A program made the translations under genes and the position numbers. 64,000 nt of DNA from assembly GCA_900769665.1 (NCBI GenBank), contig CAAGHL010000007.1:1-64000 (forward strand), read 5' to 3'. Positions 62,969-64,000 of the stretch are shown one piece after another; position 1 is the stretch's first letter; each line of letters begins with the position of its first letter. The notes beneath the pieces were generated by a model. The model searched no databases, was not told the origin of the DNA, and saw only the letters and a list, made by a program, of their open reading frames with translations. Origin of the DNA: Clostridia bacterium. Its GTDB lineage: Bacteria; Bacillota; Clostridia; Christensenellales; CAG-314.

Positions 62969-63002
62969 GAAGCGTATCTAAAAACTATACAAAGGAGCAA
63001 GC

Positions 63003-63689
63003 ATGAATTTACCTAATATTCTCAGTTTAATACGTATTTGTATGATACCGTTTGTAGTAGCGGCATACATGCTCAGCGCATTTTGGGGACCGATTGTTGC
63101 GGTAGTTTTGTTTATTCTTGCCGCTTTTACCGATTTTTTGGACGGCTACATCGCGCGTAAATACAACATGGTCACCGATCTCGGCAAATTACTCGATCCT
63201 ATTGCCGACAAAGTGCTTATTACCGCGGCATTGTTTTGCATATGCGCGTTTACTCCCTATGGGTACAAGTTGAATGTTACGGAAAATTGGGAAAAAAGTA
63301 TGGCTCTGTATCATTTTGCTTCGATATTCATTACATGCGGTAGCATAATAGTGCTTGCAAGAGAGTTGTTGATAAGCGCAGTACGTCAAATTGCCGCAAG
63401 TAAAGGTGTTGTGGTGCAAGCAAATATTTTCGGTAAATTCAAGACCGTGTTGCAAGATATAACACTGCCCGTGATCATGATTTTGAGGTCGTTTTCTTGG
63501 TCGATAGTCTACGGAAAAGCATCACCCGAAATTATTAAAGCGGCGGACATTATCGGCGTTGTCGGACTTATTTTGTTTGCACTGATGGTTGTTGCCACTT
63601 TGTTGTCGGGCATCATTTATCTTGTACAAAACAGCTTTGTCTTTGATGACAATAAACAGCAACAGACAGCCGAGAATACGACAAACTAA
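63003..63689 (+). CDS. pgsA: CDP-diacylglycerol-glycerol-3-phosphate phosphatidyltransferase
   Basis: Makes phosphatidylglycerol phosphate at the membrane. 228 residues with about five to six membrane segments and the CDP-alcohol phosphotransferase motif D-G-x2-A-R-x8-G-x3-D-x3-D, seen as DGYIARKYNMVTDLGKLLDP. The start follows AAAGGAGCAAGC. It is somewhat longer than typical PgsA (about 190), with an insertion in the middle and a polar tail ending DDNKQQQTAENT. Confidence 0.94.
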   Translation: MNLPNILSLIRICMIPFVVAAYMLSAFWGPIVAVVLFILAAFTDFLDGYIARKYNMVTDLGKLLDPIADKVLITAALFCICAFTPYGYKLNVTENWEKSMALYHFASIFITCGSIIVLARELLISAVRQIAASKGVVVQANIFGKFKTVLQDITLPVIMILRSFSWSIVYGKASPEIIKAADIIGVVGLILFALMVVATLLSGIIYLVQNSFVFDDNKQQQTAENTTN

Positions 63690-63836
63690 TACCACGAAAC
63701 CAACGGCGCAACCGATTTCTTGCAACATTTGCTAGTATCGGCTTGTGCGTAGACATCTTTGCATTTGCGCAAATCACGGCGCAGTGTAAAGCAAACTTTG
63801 ACAGCGAAATTTAGCTCAACAAAACTAACCAAACCT

Positions 63837-64000
63837 ATGATAAAAATTTTTTCCAAAGCATACAACAAATCGGTGCAGTTTCTCGCCGACAAAATAGAAA
63901 CGCAAGGGGAACTCTGCGACACGCTGATTGCCACGTCCGCCAAAAGCATTGCCGAGTTTTTGAAGTCGGCTATTGCCGACAACTGCAAGGCGTTGTTTAT
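63837..64000 (+). CDS. Partial gene of unknown function, running off the window
   Basis: An open frame from ATG at 63837 continues to the window edge (54 full codons). The peptide begins MIKIFSKAYNKSVQFLADKI and is helical and soluble. Codon use (GCC GAC AAA, TTT TTG) matches local genes, which supports it. cinA often follows pgsA, but this start does not look like the CinA N terminus. No ribosome site is visible. A TTGACA at 63798-63803 could be part of a promoter, but its -10 (AAAACT) is poor. Confidence 0.5.
   Translation, partial: MIKIFSKAYNKSVQFLADKIETQGELCDTLIATSAKSIAEFLKSAIADNCKALF

Overview
This window looks like the chromosome of an endospore-forming (or recently endospore-forming) Clostridia-type Bacillota. 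The evidence is gene order that follows Bacillus/Clostridium chromosomes, SigA-type promoters with 17-base spacers, Shine-Dalgarno sites of the GGAG type, and sporulation-lineage genes: spoVM, gerW/ytfJ, ylxY, two PBP5-type DD-carboxypeptidases and an IspH-S1 fusion. Apart from two membrane-protein genes (14047-15021 and 39005-40135), every gene is on the + strand. No rRNA, tRNA, CRISPR array, prophage or transposase gene was seen.

Layout. 0.1-3.3 kb: acetate fermentation (pta-ackA), then yceD-rpmF. 3.5-11.4 kb: rnc-smc-ftsY, ylxM-ffh, rpsP-khpA (RNA processing, chromosome condensation, SRP targeting). 11.4-14.0 kb: hslO and a coupled 575-residue unknown. 14.0-19.4 kb: a YkvI-like membrane protein, rarA, a TfoX-N protein and an ABC exporter pair. 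19.6-26.4 kb: tyrS, yigZ, a flavoredoxin-like protein, pcrA and ligA. 26.5-27.7 kb: a small AT-rich membrane-protein gene, a 17-base degenerate tandem array and a repeat element. 27.7-38.9 kb: yicC-gmk-rpoZ-coaBC-priA-def-fmt-rsmB-rlmN-rsgA-rpe and a 31-codon spoVM. 39-46.3 kb: PAP2 phosphatase, DD-carboxypeptidase, site-2 protease, scpA-scpB, a YtfI-like protein, gerW and a second DD-carboxypeptidase. 46.5-52.9 kb: rluB, surE, an HI0933-type flavoprotein, aroH, plsC and ispH-rpsA. 52.9-58.1 kb: rpsO, pnp, ylxY and an M16 protease. 58.4-64 kb: ftsK/spoIIIE, rimO, pgsA and a partial gene.

The genes are mainly core information processing (translation, RNA decay, replication and repair, SMC-ScpAB, SRP) with sporulation genes at the expected syntenic places. 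Several partners usually found in these operons are missing here: plsX-acpP, rimM-trmD-rplS, remA, prpC-prkC, thiN and cmk.

The most unusual signals are not genes. (1) A directional inverted repeat, TACTAT-N7-ATAGTA with spacer near TACAGAC, occurs seven times, all in one orientation, about every 7.2 kb from 14 to 57 kb. Three copies lie inside genes, read in two different frames. (2) Three genes (yceD, rarA and the site-2 protease) have near-consensus SigA promoters placed so that their mRNAs should be leaderless. (3) A 17-base degenerate tandem array lies downstream of a small membrane-protein gene. (4) There is a family of intergenic hairpin repeats, one copy expanded to about 280 bp with 25-base internal inverted repeats. 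(5) A 38-base exact intergenic repeat occurs at two sites 41 kb apart, with a diverged relative in the rnc leader.
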